A DNA stretch of 64,000 bases from Hippasteria phrygiana (Eukaryota > Echinodermata > Asteroidea > Valvatida > Goniasteridae). Below are positions 45,237 through 56,600 of the stretch, in pieces. How positions within the stretch are numbered: the first letter of the stretch is position 1; every line of letters starts with the position of its first letter. Position numbers and translations under genes: made by a program. Location of the stretch: the NCBI GenBank assembly GCA_037893225.1, contig JAZGUH010000327.1, positions 1-64,000 of the forward strand. The letters are read 5' to 3'. The notes below the pieces were generated by a model. The model worked only from the letters and a program-made list of their open reading frames with translations, ran no database searches and was not told where the DNA came from.

Positions 45237-45383
45237 ATTACAAGCAGCAGGCTGTAGGCATTATGCATTGGTGGCTCGCCGAAATGGTAACCGACACCAG
45301 ATGCTAATCCACGCTCCATTATTCCCGGATGAATTCACACAGTACGAAGAGTTTGATAAAGATGACACAGCCTCAGATCACAG
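45237..45383 (+). CDS. Weak candidate internal exon, unknown product
   Basis: A 147-bp stop-free segment between AAACTTACAG and CACAG|GTGACC, reading LQAAGCRHYALVARRNGNRH, then QMLIHAPLFPDEF and TQYEEFDKDD. The acidic-aromatic composition looks protein-like, and phase is consistent (enters with one base, leaves with two). No neighbouring exon was found and no family is recognised. Chance remains a strong alternative. Confidence 0.25.
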
Positions 45384-47777
45384 GTGACCGATTGTGTGCC
45401 GAATAGAAATCTGTGTCTTTAGCCAGCGGTGCTTTACCGGCAACGCCACCGTGAGGTGCCGTCCCTCAGACGCCTAGACCGGTGGGCGGTAGAGGCCGCG
45501 TGCTCTGACAAAACACGGGCAAAACAAAAAACCCGAACAGTTGGAGAAACAGGGTGCAGAGTTGAACGTCCTCGGAACACACGGCACTATCAGTGAGCGA
45601 ATTCACAAGTCCAAACGAATACTTGTGCCTAACTTTTAACTTCACGTTTGTAAACAAGTCGGCAGGGTGTGCGCGAGCCCAACTCATCCCACCCACAACA
45701 CTGTGTGGCGGCATGTACACGCGTCAGTGAAGTAATGCAACGATTATGCGATATGGCAAATGGGCGGGGCTTTTTAACGGACATCCATTCTGATTGGCTA
45801 TTGCGCAAAGCGGTACTGACTATACCGGTACTGACCAATACAGAACTTCCAGCGAATCATGGCCATGGGTGACTTTTTTGGCGAGTTGGAGCGCAAGCAT
45901 TTTGCCCAAAGCTCCTCTACGATCGCAGTAGGTATAAAGTTCGATGTTCAATCCATTTTTGGGGGTAAACTACAGAATACAGCTACAGGATATGTTAATC
46001 AGAACATGTGCCAAGTGATATATGTAGTTCATAGGTTAGTGTTACACAGAGGAAATCACGAAAGGATGACAAATGTAAATGTATTATTGGTAACGCTCTG
46101 GTGAGGGGAAAAAAGAGGGTATAACAAAGGGAACAATACTGTCCTCACGAATTTTCTTTTGTCTGAAAGGTGTCTTCACGAGTAAACGTGTGCTTAGTCT
46201 ATGGGGATAGGTTAGTGTGTTGGAACAATAATTATAAAGTCCTGACCAGGATGGCGGGGAGATTAATGTACTAATGTAGTCCTGCGGCCATTCTGCCTCC
46301 AATACCGCAGCAAGCAGTTGTGGTCAAACGTTTAAATAAACCGTACCTTCAATTGCTCCTGGAGCCGTTCCGTTTCTTGCAATATCTCTATTGTAAATTC
46401 TCGGTATATTAGGCTAATAAAACCGTGTTTAGAAAGTCATTCCTCGTGTAAATATGCTCATTTGTATTGGGTTCACAGCTTTGGGATGGATTGACGATTT
46501 ATTTGCGGAACTACGGCGTATGTAAACTTTCCATGTCACCGCAACCGTATATAGGCCTAATTCGATTCTGTTCATATTACAGGATATGTTTATCAGAACA
46601 TGTGGGCCTATCAAGTATATTCCACAGGTCAGTGTTTAAGGCCAATCCCTGATGTTTGACAAACGCTTCTATGAAACTTGGCGGGGTATTTAGGGTTTTT
46701 CCCCTGAAGGCAGACAACCATAGAAAGAAATCACCCCTCCCCGTTTACGGTGCATACCGAGGACGTCCTGTTGACGTCCTTTTGTACGTACTTTAACTGT
46801 TTTGTAATCCCTGTGATTAGTTGGTACACATTTTACTAACTGAGGACAGCATGGCAATAGAGGACTTGTTATCCTCATGTCATTGAAAATCAGACAACTA
46901 ACGTTTCGGCCCACACCCTGTGCTACAACCAAATTTTTCGATTTCTGGAAACGGTTAATCCCTCCAAAGAAGGGGAAGATCCATGGGTGGAGTTGAACTC
47001 CCCCTCCCCTTCCCGGCTGTGCCCTTTTACCCTAAATCTCAGGCCAGCGATTGTGTGGTTTTTTTAAATAGTTTTTTTAATACTTTTTGTTAGAGAGAGC
47101 CAGTCTCACACCTGGCCCAATCGGCGACCTTTTGTATGCTTTTATGGATAACAAAATTCGGGCTCGTACCTCCATATTTCCCGTCTCCGCCCCTGAGATT
47201 TATAGTCTCAAGAGGGGAAAGTGACGCAAAACTACCAGATTTGTTAATTCCACCAGGGTTACACGATACCAAATCGATTTCATGGTATACTCTAGTTTTT
47301 TTGTTTTAATGTGGTCATAATTATTGGGCACTCATTTTCCATTCCATGTGGAATTACAGTGAACCTTGATTCGGGTCAAGCATAAACATCCAGCATGATG
47401 CATCCTGGGAAAATGCCATGCATGCTATGACTTATTGAGCTCAAGTAGTATTGATGACATTTATCATCAGGAAGTTCCTGTAAAATGACAAACACTGCCA
47501 ACAATCCGTGATAGTTCCTGCCGTGGTTCAGCCCCTTTCAGGATTTGTAGTCAGCCGCTTTCGTATCTGTATTTTTATCAGGCCCAACTGCAATGTTAGA
47601 ACACTCCCCACACGGCTATAGAAAGCCCGACCAACAGTAAGAAGCAGATTGAATAAATTTTAAATTTTGAATTAATCGCCAGACGCTCCTAACTGAAAAT
47701 CCACTGAATTGAAATATTTTAATAGTCAGAGCATAGAGATAGCAGCTTCAAGTAGTCCCCGTCCGTGCATTATGAAG
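45384..47777. other. Intergenic, no gene recognised
   Basis: CAGGATATGTTAATCAGAACATGTG (46000 area) is echoed near 46583 as CAGGATATGTTTATCAGAACATGTG, a direct repeat about 590 bp apart. Otherwise nothing identified. Confidence 0.45.
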
Positions 47778-47950
47778 CGCGATATGGGGGAAAAGGGACC
47801 CCCTCCCCCCTCTTTTGTGTTGGTCATTGTGTTCCCGGAATCTCAGGAATTCTATTCAGAAATCTAGGGGGATGTGTTGGATAACAATAATCTGGAGTGT
47901 GCTTAGGGTGTAGGGATAAAAGGGGGGTACCCTTTTCCCCATATCGTGCA
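47778..47950. mobile_element. MITE M4, copy 2 (inverted relative to 32611)
   Basis: GCGCGATATGGGG at the left and CCCCATATCGTGC at the right. The interior (TTGTGTTGGTCATTGTGTTC, CTAGGGGGATGTGTTGGATA) is the reverse complement of 32650-32770 with scattered differences. Confidence 0.78.
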
Positions 47951-48333
47951 GGGTATCCGTCCGTGAGTCAAAATCTTGCCAAGCACAATATAAAGATCTG
48001 CTAAGCAAATAAGTCACCAGCCAAAATTACATGAGATGTGTATTGTTTTGATTGTACTCAGCACTAATTCTGCTTAGGATGTATACTTGCAGAGTATATT
48101 TTCTGTTCAGCATGAAACCGGGCCCGCTGTCCACGACCTTACGAAGAATCTCAACTCTCTTTGGGGTTCAAGGGCATTTTCATACTTTTTGCTTAACTTC
48201 CAAATACATTGCATGTACTAGGGAATGTAAACAACACAGTGGCAGGATATCCTGGTTTATGAAACAGCTGCCCAAGAGATGCCCAACATTGCCAAGAAGT
48301 ATATTCTCAATTCTTCAACTGAAGTGAATCTAA
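47951..48333. other. Intergenic, no gene recognised
   Basis: Contains GCTTAGCAAAT-like words near 47990-48075 similar to the interior of the 44439 element, perhaps a fragment. No exon supported. Confidence 0.35.
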
Positions 48334-49313
48334 TGCTAGGTTCACACATTCTCGAATTATTGCCACGAATACCCCGATTCGCTTTTTGTAAGAATAACTT
48401 AAGAATGAAACAAAAATAATCAAGAACTAGGTACGAATTGAAAGCGGAATCAGACCGAATCAAGCTGAATGATTGCGATTTAGTAAAGAATAGAACCGAA
48501 TTGCAGAGATTTTGTCGAGAATAATATACGAATAACTCCAAAATCATCCAGAATGACCCAGAATTATGCCGATTTCATTACGAATTTAATAAGAACAAAG
48601 ACCGAATAAGCCGAATGTAATGCGAACATTCCCCAACAACCCCAAACTAAACCGCTTTCAATCAGAACAAGCCATAATCATCCAGAACGAGGCCGAAATC
48701 AAGGCGATCCCGGTATATAAACCGATCCAGACAAGCGCTCATCGTCAGTCAGTTCTAGTTATCTAATCATTCTGGTATTATTGATTAAATCGGCGTGCAT
48801 TCGGGACTATTCTGGATCCATTCGTATTAAATTCTGCTTGATTCTTGGTTATTCTTAATAAATTCTTTGGAAAATCTGGATAATTTAGCATTATTCGTAA
48901 TTCATTCTTGCTAAGTTCTTAGATTATTCTTATTTATTCTTAACAAAATCTAAGTGTATTTGTAAAATATTCTTATAATATTCGTACATTTCTTGATACA
49001 TTCGTAAAGATTCGGCATGATTCTGGACTGTTAAACACCAAGAATAACTCTACGAAACTTTTAAGAATGCTGTAAGAATATCCAGAATTAGTTAGGAATA
49101 CAACAAGAATAAACCAAGAAATGAAATTGGTTCCCGAAGCACCCCGACAATTTTGAACATGTCCAAAATTGTCGGGGCGCTTCCCAATCTTTAACGATCT
49201 TTCACCGACCTAACAGAATCATCCCGAGGCAGCCAAGAACCATTCCCCGATTTACTCAAGAATTGCTATTCGCGGCGATTCGGCTTAAAAATCGGGAATG
49301 TGTGAACCTAGCA
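48334..49313. mobile_element. 980-bp element made of ~10-bp GAAT / ATTC words
   Basis: TGCTAGGTTCACACATTC at the left (48334) is the complement of GAATGTGTGAACCTAGCA ending at 49313. From 48350 to about 48730 the word GAAT (with GAAC, GATT variants) recurs every 10-11 bp, for example GAATCAGACCGAATCAAGCT. From about 48765 to 49030 the complementary word ATTC recurs at the same spacing (ATTCTGCTTGATTCTTGG). After 49035 GAAT returns. A strong hairpin lies at 49136-49183. No protein is encoded. Most likely a large non-autonomous DNA transposon with an extreme subterminal repeat system; no TSD was fixed. Confidence 0.8.
49136..49183. repeat. Strong hairpin inside the 48334-49313 element
   Basis: GAAGCACCCCGACAATTTTG, an 8-base loop AACATGTC, then CAAAATTGTCGGGGCGCTTC. 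Twenty base pairs with one mismatch. It differs in composition from the surrounding AT-rich words. Confidence 0.9.
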
Positions 49314-50027
49314 CGAGTGAATTGTGAGAACCTGAATGGGAGGGGTGACCACTTTTTAAAGCAAGTCCCAATGCCATAAATTGTACATGTATACAGGCTG
49401 TAAATGCAACTACAAAATGCACAAACCAATGAAAATTGTTTTTCTGGGTTTTTATTGTATTGTTTCTTGAGCTTATTCTTTTATGAATGACATTACAATA
49501 AATTCATATGTAGACCATTACGCTTTGACCATATTTGTTTCTCAGTCAATGGGCAAAAAAAAAAAAAATTATAAGATACCGATTGAAAAGTTTCAAGATT
49601 CCAGAAAATGTTATGCAGAAATGGGGAATTGATACATTACATATCTAAAGGGCATTCATGTGGAATTTTTTCACACAACAGAAAGAAATTGCAATGCAAA
49701 AGGAAAAGAATGTGGATGAGTGATACCAGTCCGAGTTGAGAACAATAAGGAAAAAAGAGTACTGGAAAAGAAATATTCTTAATTAAAAACCCTTACTCCC
49801 TAGGCGGTGTGAAAAATCGAATTGAAATTGGAGGATTCAGGACTGTTAGGGTTCAAGTCTGTACTTCATCATATATTTGAAGTTGTTGGTTCATTTGACA
49901 TTTTACTGCCCGAATCCTGCAAAATCTTATAGTGAGTTTTGTATAAACACCCCAGTAACCTGAATCTTCCGAAATCATCCAGCACCAGATTGGACCCGAG
50001 GACCTGGATCCTCCATTTTCCTCCTTA
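49314..50027. other. Intergenic, no feature recognised
   Basis: AT-rich with a short A-run at about 49555-49568. Nothing identified. Confidence 0.45.
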
Positions 50028-50492
50028 GCAGGCTTTCAAGCGGACCCAGGTGAAAAAGTAGGAGAATAGTAGGATACACATTTTCCAGGACAAAAGTAGG
50101 ACTTTGGAGGACAAAATCTGGGTAAAAGTAGGGCTTTGCAGGCTTTCAGGCTTTAGTTTTCGTTGATACTCACACCACATGTCCACAGCATCACAAGCCT
50201 CATTAGGCATATTCTGCATTTACAACACTTGTGCTCCATCCTCGATAAGCTCTTGGAAGTAAGGTTGCACTACTCCTGCACCCAAGCCCTTCATTGTGTA
50301 ATTTTTTATCACGCAATGAAGTAACACTAACGACAGTGTGTAACACCGTTACGTAAAATATTCAATGGGATTTCATTTTTCAAAGTTGTGGGACAAAAAA
50401 ATAGAAAAACTAGGAATTTCAAGAAAAAGTAGGAAAAGTAGGAGCAAGGTAAAAAAAAAAAGTAGGGAAATTAGGAAAACTTTTATGCCTGT
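50028..50492 (+). repeat. Dispersed repeat R2, copy 2
   Basis: GGCTTTCAAGCGGACCCAGG to AGGAAAACTTTTATGCC, with GACAAAAGTAGGACTTTG, TGTCCACAGCATCACAAGCC and CTCTTGGAAGTAAGGTTGCA. Homologous to 12345 and 52692. An extra CGCAATGAAGTAACACTAAC segment lies in the middle. Confidence 0.8.
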
Positions 50493-50944
50493 CCACAGGC
50501 AAAATCCTCTAATGCCCTCAATCCTGCAGAATCGTCCGATGCTTCAACTTCCAAAGACCCTCAATCCTCCAAATTCCTCCAATTGGCAGAGGATTTGGGG
50601 GGATTTGGGAAGGTTAGGATTAATAACATTGCTTTTTGGTATAAATGAAACCAAGGATTCCCAAAAAGTGCATACTGTACTGCAGCTCTGAAGAGACTTG
50701 TAGAGAGAAGACGGAAAAGAAAATTTAAGTTTTAAAAGGAAATTCTTGAAATGGCTAATGTCCAAGTTTAATACTGAACACAAAATGGTGAAAAATCAAG
50801 CCGTCAACAAACTGACCTATCAATGTTTGTGACCTAACCATACCCCTCAGACAACCCTATGGAATGTGGTGTGGTAATTTTTGTGTCCCAGATTTTGTAC
50901 TTTCCATGGCAAATTATAACTAAAGTGAATGGACAATTGCGGAG

Positions 50945-51203
50945 CGCTGCGGCCTCATGGTCTAGTGTAACGGACCCAAGATCTTGGTGTTACTACAGAT
51001 TGTGGGTTCAAGTCCAGCAGGGGGTTATGGTGCTTGTGTCCTTGAGCAAGACACTTTGTCACAAGTTGCTTCTCTCCACCCAGAAGTAAATGGGTACCTG
51101 TGACGGCAGTGGTGGTTACATTTTGTATGCATTTGATTAGCCGGTGTGTTTTGCAGCCAGGGCTGGTGATCATGGTGGATATCTAGATGATTATTATTAT
51201 TTA
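50945..51203 (+). repeat. Second tRNA-derived SINE type
   Basis: A-box-like CATGGTCTAGTGTAACGG, B box GTGGGTTCAAGTCC, then a conserved-looking body CTTGAGCAAGACACTTTGTC, CTCTCCACCCAGAAGTAAAT and GGGTACCTGTGACGG, ending in an (ATT)n tail. The body resembles the core shared by several metazoan SINE families; the exact family is uncertain. Unrelated to the SINE at 5219. Confidence 0.78.
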
Positions 51204-51585
51204 ACAATGTGCAATCACACAATTCTACCATGACAGATCAATTGTGCTCGCTTTGTCAACTCTTTTTGTGATGTTGAGGCCGCCATTCATTGGCCCACCC
51301 TTGGCCCACCCACTTCATGAAGTCTAGCATGCAGCCTTATTAAAGGTAGTATACAACATTTGCAAACATCTAAAAACAAAATACTGAATTACTACGAAAT
51401 ACCGCACTAGACTAATTAAATAGCAGTCTCAAGCATCCTGTGAAATCATGGCACCTGGTGTGCTGTCGTTTTCAAGAAAAGTGGAAATTCATGTCTAGTT
51501 CACCGACCTGATAATTCCCTGACTATATAAATTGCTCCATTTTGTCTAAACTATGGTCAGGGAACCAGAATACTAGAATATGCAC

Positions 51586-52028
51586 CAGTGTATATTTCAA
51601 GACCAGGCACAAGACCATGTACAAGACCATTCACAAGACCAGGGCCCAATTTCATGGCTCTGCTTACCGTTAGCGAAAAATCCCCGCTTACTGTAGCAGA
51701 AAATTCCGTGCTTACGCAAGCGTATTTCACGCGTTAGCGGGGAATTTTGGCTCCTGAGCATGCGTACATCCCGTAACTAAGGATTCTGTGCTTACAGGGT
51801 TAGCGCAGAATTTTTCCGCTAGCGCTGTTAGCGCAAAATGGTGATCGTAAGCGCGGAATGCTGTGGTTAGCAGAGCCATGAAATTGGGCCCAGCTTGTAA
51901 CAGGCACAAGTAACATGCATAAACCATGACAAAGGAATGCTTTTGTTACAGTTCATTTGAATAGCTTAAGACTTGGATTAAGACTGCTGGTCTTGTGTGG
52001 TCTTGTGATGGTCTTGACAACAACACTG
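51586..52028. mobile_element. hAT-like MITE M3, copy 2, nested
   Basis: CAGTGTATATTTCAAGACC at the left pairs with GGTCTTGACAACAACACTG at the right. The flanks ATATGCAC and CTATGCAC match at 7 of 8 bases. CAAGACCA words and GACAAAGGAATGCTTTTGTTA are shared with the M3 elements at 13951 and 57757. Confidence 0.87.
51642..51891. mobile_element. MITE with GGGCCCAATTTCATGGCTC ends
   Basis: GGGCCCAATTTCATGGCTCT at the left and AGAGCCATGAAATTGGGCCC at the right. Inside, TTAGCG, GCTTAC and GCGCAGAAT words recur about every 10-20 bp in both orientations. It splits the M3 element at 51586-52028. Confidence 0.9.
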
Positions 52029-52045
52029 CTATGCACACAAAACAG

Positions 52046-52250
52046 GTCAAATAGTTGTACTTTCCCAATACTTCCGAGGACAGTGCTTTGTGTTTCCTAT
52101 TGTTCCTTTAATATAACCCAACCCCATAGACTACACACGTATTTTTACTTCTGAGGACCGATTTCAACATAAGACTGACTTGCGAGGACTGAAAGGTTCT
52201 TTTGTATTTTCTTTCTCCTTTTGTCCTGGGACGTATATACAGAACCTGTA
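52046..52250 (+). repeat. Dispersed repeat R4, copy 2
   Basis: TTGTACTTTCCCAATACTTC, GCTTTGTGTTTCCTATTG, TATAACCCAACCCCATAGAC and GAGGACCGATTTCAACATAA match 33020-33195. It sits within the R1 copy just right of the M3 insertion. Confidence 0.72.
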
Positions 52251-52691
52251 CAGTATTATAGTATTTGCTAGCACGCTATAAAATACTAACCCCCAAATCC
52301 ATTTATTTCTGAAAATTAAAGCTAAAGAAAATGTTGTATACTACCTTTAAGAACACTTTCAACAATATTTATTGCTGTATGCACTTGTTAGGTTTACATA
52401 AGCGGTCATACACAAAAGTGAATACATGTATTGTTATTAAAGGTTCACAGAAATCATAATAGGAAAAATGCTAGAAATGGTACTGAAACAATCAATACAT
52501 AAGAAATAATTGTTTTAATGTATTTTTGTGTTTTAGTTATATATCAAGATTTATGAAAGAATAATTCATACGGTGAGCCCCGCTCAGGGAGGTAATCAAC
52601 GGCGAAAATATTGCTTGCAAAGCTCTTGCACACCTACACCACAAGGTTTGTGCATGGCTCTGGACATCAGGGTTGTGGCGTGCAATGGTTT

Positions 52692-53162
52692 TACTGCCGA
52701 CAGGCTTTCAAGCAGACCAAGGTGAAAAAGTAGGAAAATATTAGGATCAAAATGTAAAAAAAAAAAAAAGGACAAAAGTACATGTAGAACTTTGGAGGAC
52801 AAAATCAGGATAAAAGTATGACTTTTGCAGGCTTTCAGTAGTTTTTGTTGATACTCACTCTTGTCCACAGCACAAGCATCATTCGGCATGCTCTGTACTC
52901 ACAACACTTGTGCTCCGTCCTCAACTGAGCTCTTGGAAGTAAAGTTGCAGTACTCCTGCACCCAATCCCTTCATTTTGTGATTTTTATATGTCAGTGTGC
53001 AACACTTATGAAAAATATTCAATGAGATTTCATTTCAGTTGTGGGACAAAAAAGTCGGAAAAAGTAGGAATTTAAAGAAGAAAAAAGTCGGAAAAGTAGG
53101 AACAAGGTAAAACAAATTCAGATAATTCAGAAAGAGTAGGAAAAGTTGAAAGTCTGAAAAAG
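52692..53162 (+). repeat. Dispersed repeat R2, copy 3
   Basis: GACAGGCTTTCAAGCAGACC to AAAGTCTGAAAAAGG, with the R2 landmarks TTGTCCACAGCACAAGC, AGCTCTTGGAAGTAAAGTTG and AATATTCAATGAGATTTCA. It ends about 310 bp downstream of the SRP72 stop codon. Confidence 0.8.
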
Positions 53163-53285
53163 GGTGTTTTGTTGGCGTGGCCCTGGTACTCATGATGTTT
53201 TAGTTCTAAGTCTCGGTAAATTTCTAAAACAAAAGAAATGCATTAAAATCTTCATTTTTCACGTATTTGTTATTGTTTCAGAAAG

Positions 53286-53291
53286 TTTAAT
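53286..53291 (-). promoter_or_regulatory. Candidate poly(A) signal of SRP72
   Basis: ATTAAA (a common variant hexamer) on the minus strand, about 185 bp after the SRP72 stop codon. A canonical AATAAA appears only farther downstream, at 52368-52373 on the minus strand. Confidence 0.35.
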
Positions 53292-53475
53292 TGAATTGTT
53301 TTCTGTGAACCTTTAAAGTATGACCTGCAAATCTTTGATTGACACACGGCTGTAAATTGAAAATGAAAGAATTTGGTGAAACTGTCAACGCATGTTCATT
53401 GGACTGAGCCGCTATGAGGAAACCAATGTTTTCTGATGTTCTCCGAGGTTATTCATCGTCTGACGTCTCCACGCT

Positions 53476-53653
53476 TTACCATTTCTGGGTCCCCTTCTTC
53501 TTTTTGTTCTGCTTCTTCTTGGCACCTTGCCCACCTTGCTTCTGTTGCCGTGGTGATGGGCCAGCTACAGAGGTGGGGACAGTGGGGGCGGAGGATGCAG
53601 TGGACCCAGCGCGCGGGGAGCTCGGTGTGCTGCTACTGGGCTTGCTAGCATCC
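53476..53653 (-). CDS. SRP72: SRP72 terminal exon
   Basis: 178 bp, enters in phase 2 after TTTCTTTCAG and ends at TAA (53478-53476). It reads MDASKPSSSTPSSPRAGST, then a Gln/Lys-rich run and GTQKW. The terminal Trp after a Lys cluster is also how human SRP72 ends. Confidence 0.95.
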
Positions 53654-56600
53654 CTGAAAGAAAGTTGGAAAATAATTTGATAAAGGCGTTTTATTTTGAT
53701 AAATAATGCTTAAAAGGTAGTATGCACGATTGGTAATCCTCCAATTATTTTTTCACTGAATTATTACGAAATACCTCACTACACTGTCAGTTAATAGTAG
53801 TGTCAATCATCCTGTGAAATGATGGCACCAAGTGTGCTATCGTTGTCAAGAAAAGTGTAAATTGATATCGTTTTCCAACAATTGCCGGCCGGCAATCATT
53901 TGAAAATTGCCTTCTATAACAAATGTAGCCTTTAGTCAAGGCGCACATGGCTACCCGGACGAGTGGCGTGTCCCGGACAGGCTGGCATATCAGGGGCACA
54001 TCTTGTGTCCAGGTAGCCACGCGCGCCTTGACTATTAGGTTATCATTCGCCCGACGGTTGAAACCGAGCGCCGTTTTTCTCTCGTTTTTTTCGCCATCCA
54101 ACAACGCAAAACTCTGAACAGGTCAGTCGAACGATATTTCCTATAAAATACTAACCCCCTAATCCACCAATTTCTGAAAATTGCAACAACGACCAATCAT
54201 GTACACTACCTTTAAAAGGTAGTATACATTTGCTTTTGGTGTAATTTTCAGAAATGAATGGATTTGGGGGTTGGTATTTAATAGCAAATACTGTAACACT
54301 GACCGGTTTCAAGTTTTGTCTGCAAAAAAATGCTGTTCTTGTAGTCTGGTTCCCTGACCCCACTTCAGACAAAACTGATCAATTGACAGACGTCAGGTAA
54401 TTATCAGGTCGGGGAACAAAACTAGCTGGCTTGCATCCGTTCACGAATGTGTAACCAATTGCCAAACAAAATGTGGAATAACTGAAGTTGGTAAATTGGG
54501 GGTAGCATTTGTAAAAAAAAAAAAAAGAGTAAATTTTGTCCAATGATGGTCGGCCGACCATGATTTAACAGGATGCTTGAGACTATTATTTACTTACAGT
54601 CAAGTAAGGTATTTCATAGTAGTAGTATTTATTTTTGATGTTTGCAAATGTTGTATATTACCTTTAGTTAATCTACTTGTCACACACTAATATTTACACA
54701 GTGGTCGCAAAGGTAGTATGACAAAAGAACACCCAATATCACAATGCATTACAGTGTGTCTTTATGGTGCGTGACATGCCAAAGAACCTCCGAGGCCGTT
54801 CATAATCAAATTCGGCCTACAGTTAATCCTTCATTTATGATGCTATTCCTGCATACCAGCCAGAACACCTTTGTTTTGGATTCTTTTTGTAAAAATCATT
54901 TTCTGGATTCCCACGGTTAAAAGTCTTGGTGCTTTCCAAAACTGAGCAGATCTGGTTTATCTGTAATGTATTCTTGTGTTTTGTAACTTACAGACAAACC
55001 CTGAATTGACGAAAACAGCACCGCTCTGCGCACTTGCGGGTTTGAAAGCATGTATCTCAGTGCTAACGCTTTACTATGCCAAACATGCACTGCACTGCCA
55101 TTTACATATATGGCGTGATTCATTCATGCATGAATAAATTTGTTGAATGGCACTGTGTTTGTACTGCACTGAGAGCCTCGCTTTCAACCTGGAAACGCAC
55201 AGACAGAGTTAATGTGAAAATCATCTTTCAAGAGTTTTTAATAGGGGAGAAACTGCCCACAACAAACACCTTTATGGCTGTGATATCATCAACGGAAAAA
55301 ACGGTTACTTGCCACATCATGGGAATGGCAAGCTCTGCTTTGACCATCAATGACGTCACAGCCAAAAAGCGCAATTTCTAAAAAAAAAATTAAAATATTT
55401 TTTTTGGGGTCCTATAATTTTTTCTACCCCACTTGCAAGTCTCAAAATTACTAAAACACAAAAATAAATGGAAACACTGTCTTTTTTATGCATTCATTAT
55501 TTCAGAACCATGTCATAGCATTTGTCCCTACTTTGATTTGCGTAAAGTGATGACTCACATTTCACTGCTGCCGGCAGTAGCACCTTGGGTCCCTTTGCCA
55601 ATAGCACCCTTCTTGGGTTTTCTCTTGCCCTTGTAGGACGACCTCTCTCGGATTGGCAGCCAGCGCTCGGGGTCAGGGGGGACATTGGGGTCATAGTTCG
55701 CTGGAAGATGCCCTAGAGTTTCAAATGGAGAATTTAAAATAATGTGTTATTACACACCAGTGTAGGCGAGTTGGGTTCTAATTCCAAGGCAATTAAAGTC
55801 CACTCAGGGCTCAACAACACTGTTACATTTTGCTTCTGCAAAAGAAAACCCATAGCTGAATAAGAGAAACGATGAGCATAGTTTGTGTGATTCTTTAACC
55901 CCAACCAGGGTTCCCACAGAAATCTGAAAACCAAATTCCATGACTTTTCTAGGACATTCCAGGACTAAAATATGACAATTTCCATGACATTTAACGCCAT
56001 TTTGCAGAGAAAGGTTGTATTATGATACTGATGAACCGCTGATGTTGGGCTAACCACTTGTTAGCTTTTGAAAATAAGTTTTAATTAATAATGGCCTCCT
56101 CCTCACATCAAAAGCGGTCCATCAAAAATAACCCTTGCATGATCTTGATTTCCATGACTTTTCCATGACTTTCCAGGACAACTATTTTTCCAGGATTTTC
56201 CATGACCCGTGGGAACCCTGCCCAACTGTCCAGCTGTTATTGATGGGGGGGGGGGGGGTTAGTACATGTATATGCAGACCCCCCCTTCGTGTGACTGAAA
56301 GCTTTGTTTGAAAAAGCTCCATCTATGCATTACACTTCCATTCAAGAACAATATACTTGAACAATTAATGGATTGAGCACAAGCAGGAATGTGCATATAG
56401 ACAACAACATGCCGGGTGGTCTTTTTCAAACCGCGGCTCTGGCCGTCGTCCGTATTCAGGAGGTTAAATGAAACCTTTAAAACATTTAAAGTTTGTCCCA
56501 TGAAATTGTGCAGAGAAACATAACCCAGGAGCAAGTTCGAGCGGCAAATATTTGTCAACCACTAGTCGATTTTCCATGGTAACCTATACACGAAATACAT

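Larger units (their letters stand above)
51337..52350 (+). repeat. Dispersed repeat R1, copy 5, host of nested insertions
   Basis: Starts TTAAAGGTAGTATACAACAT and ends AATGTTGTATACTACCTTTA, so both R1 termini are intact here. It contains ACGAAATACCGCACTAGACT, GGTCAGGGAACCAGAATACT, ACAAAACAGGTCA and CTGAAAATTAAAGC. It is interrupted by an M3 element (51586-52028), itself split by another MITE (51642-51891), and by an R4 copy (52046-52250). Confidence 0.87.
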
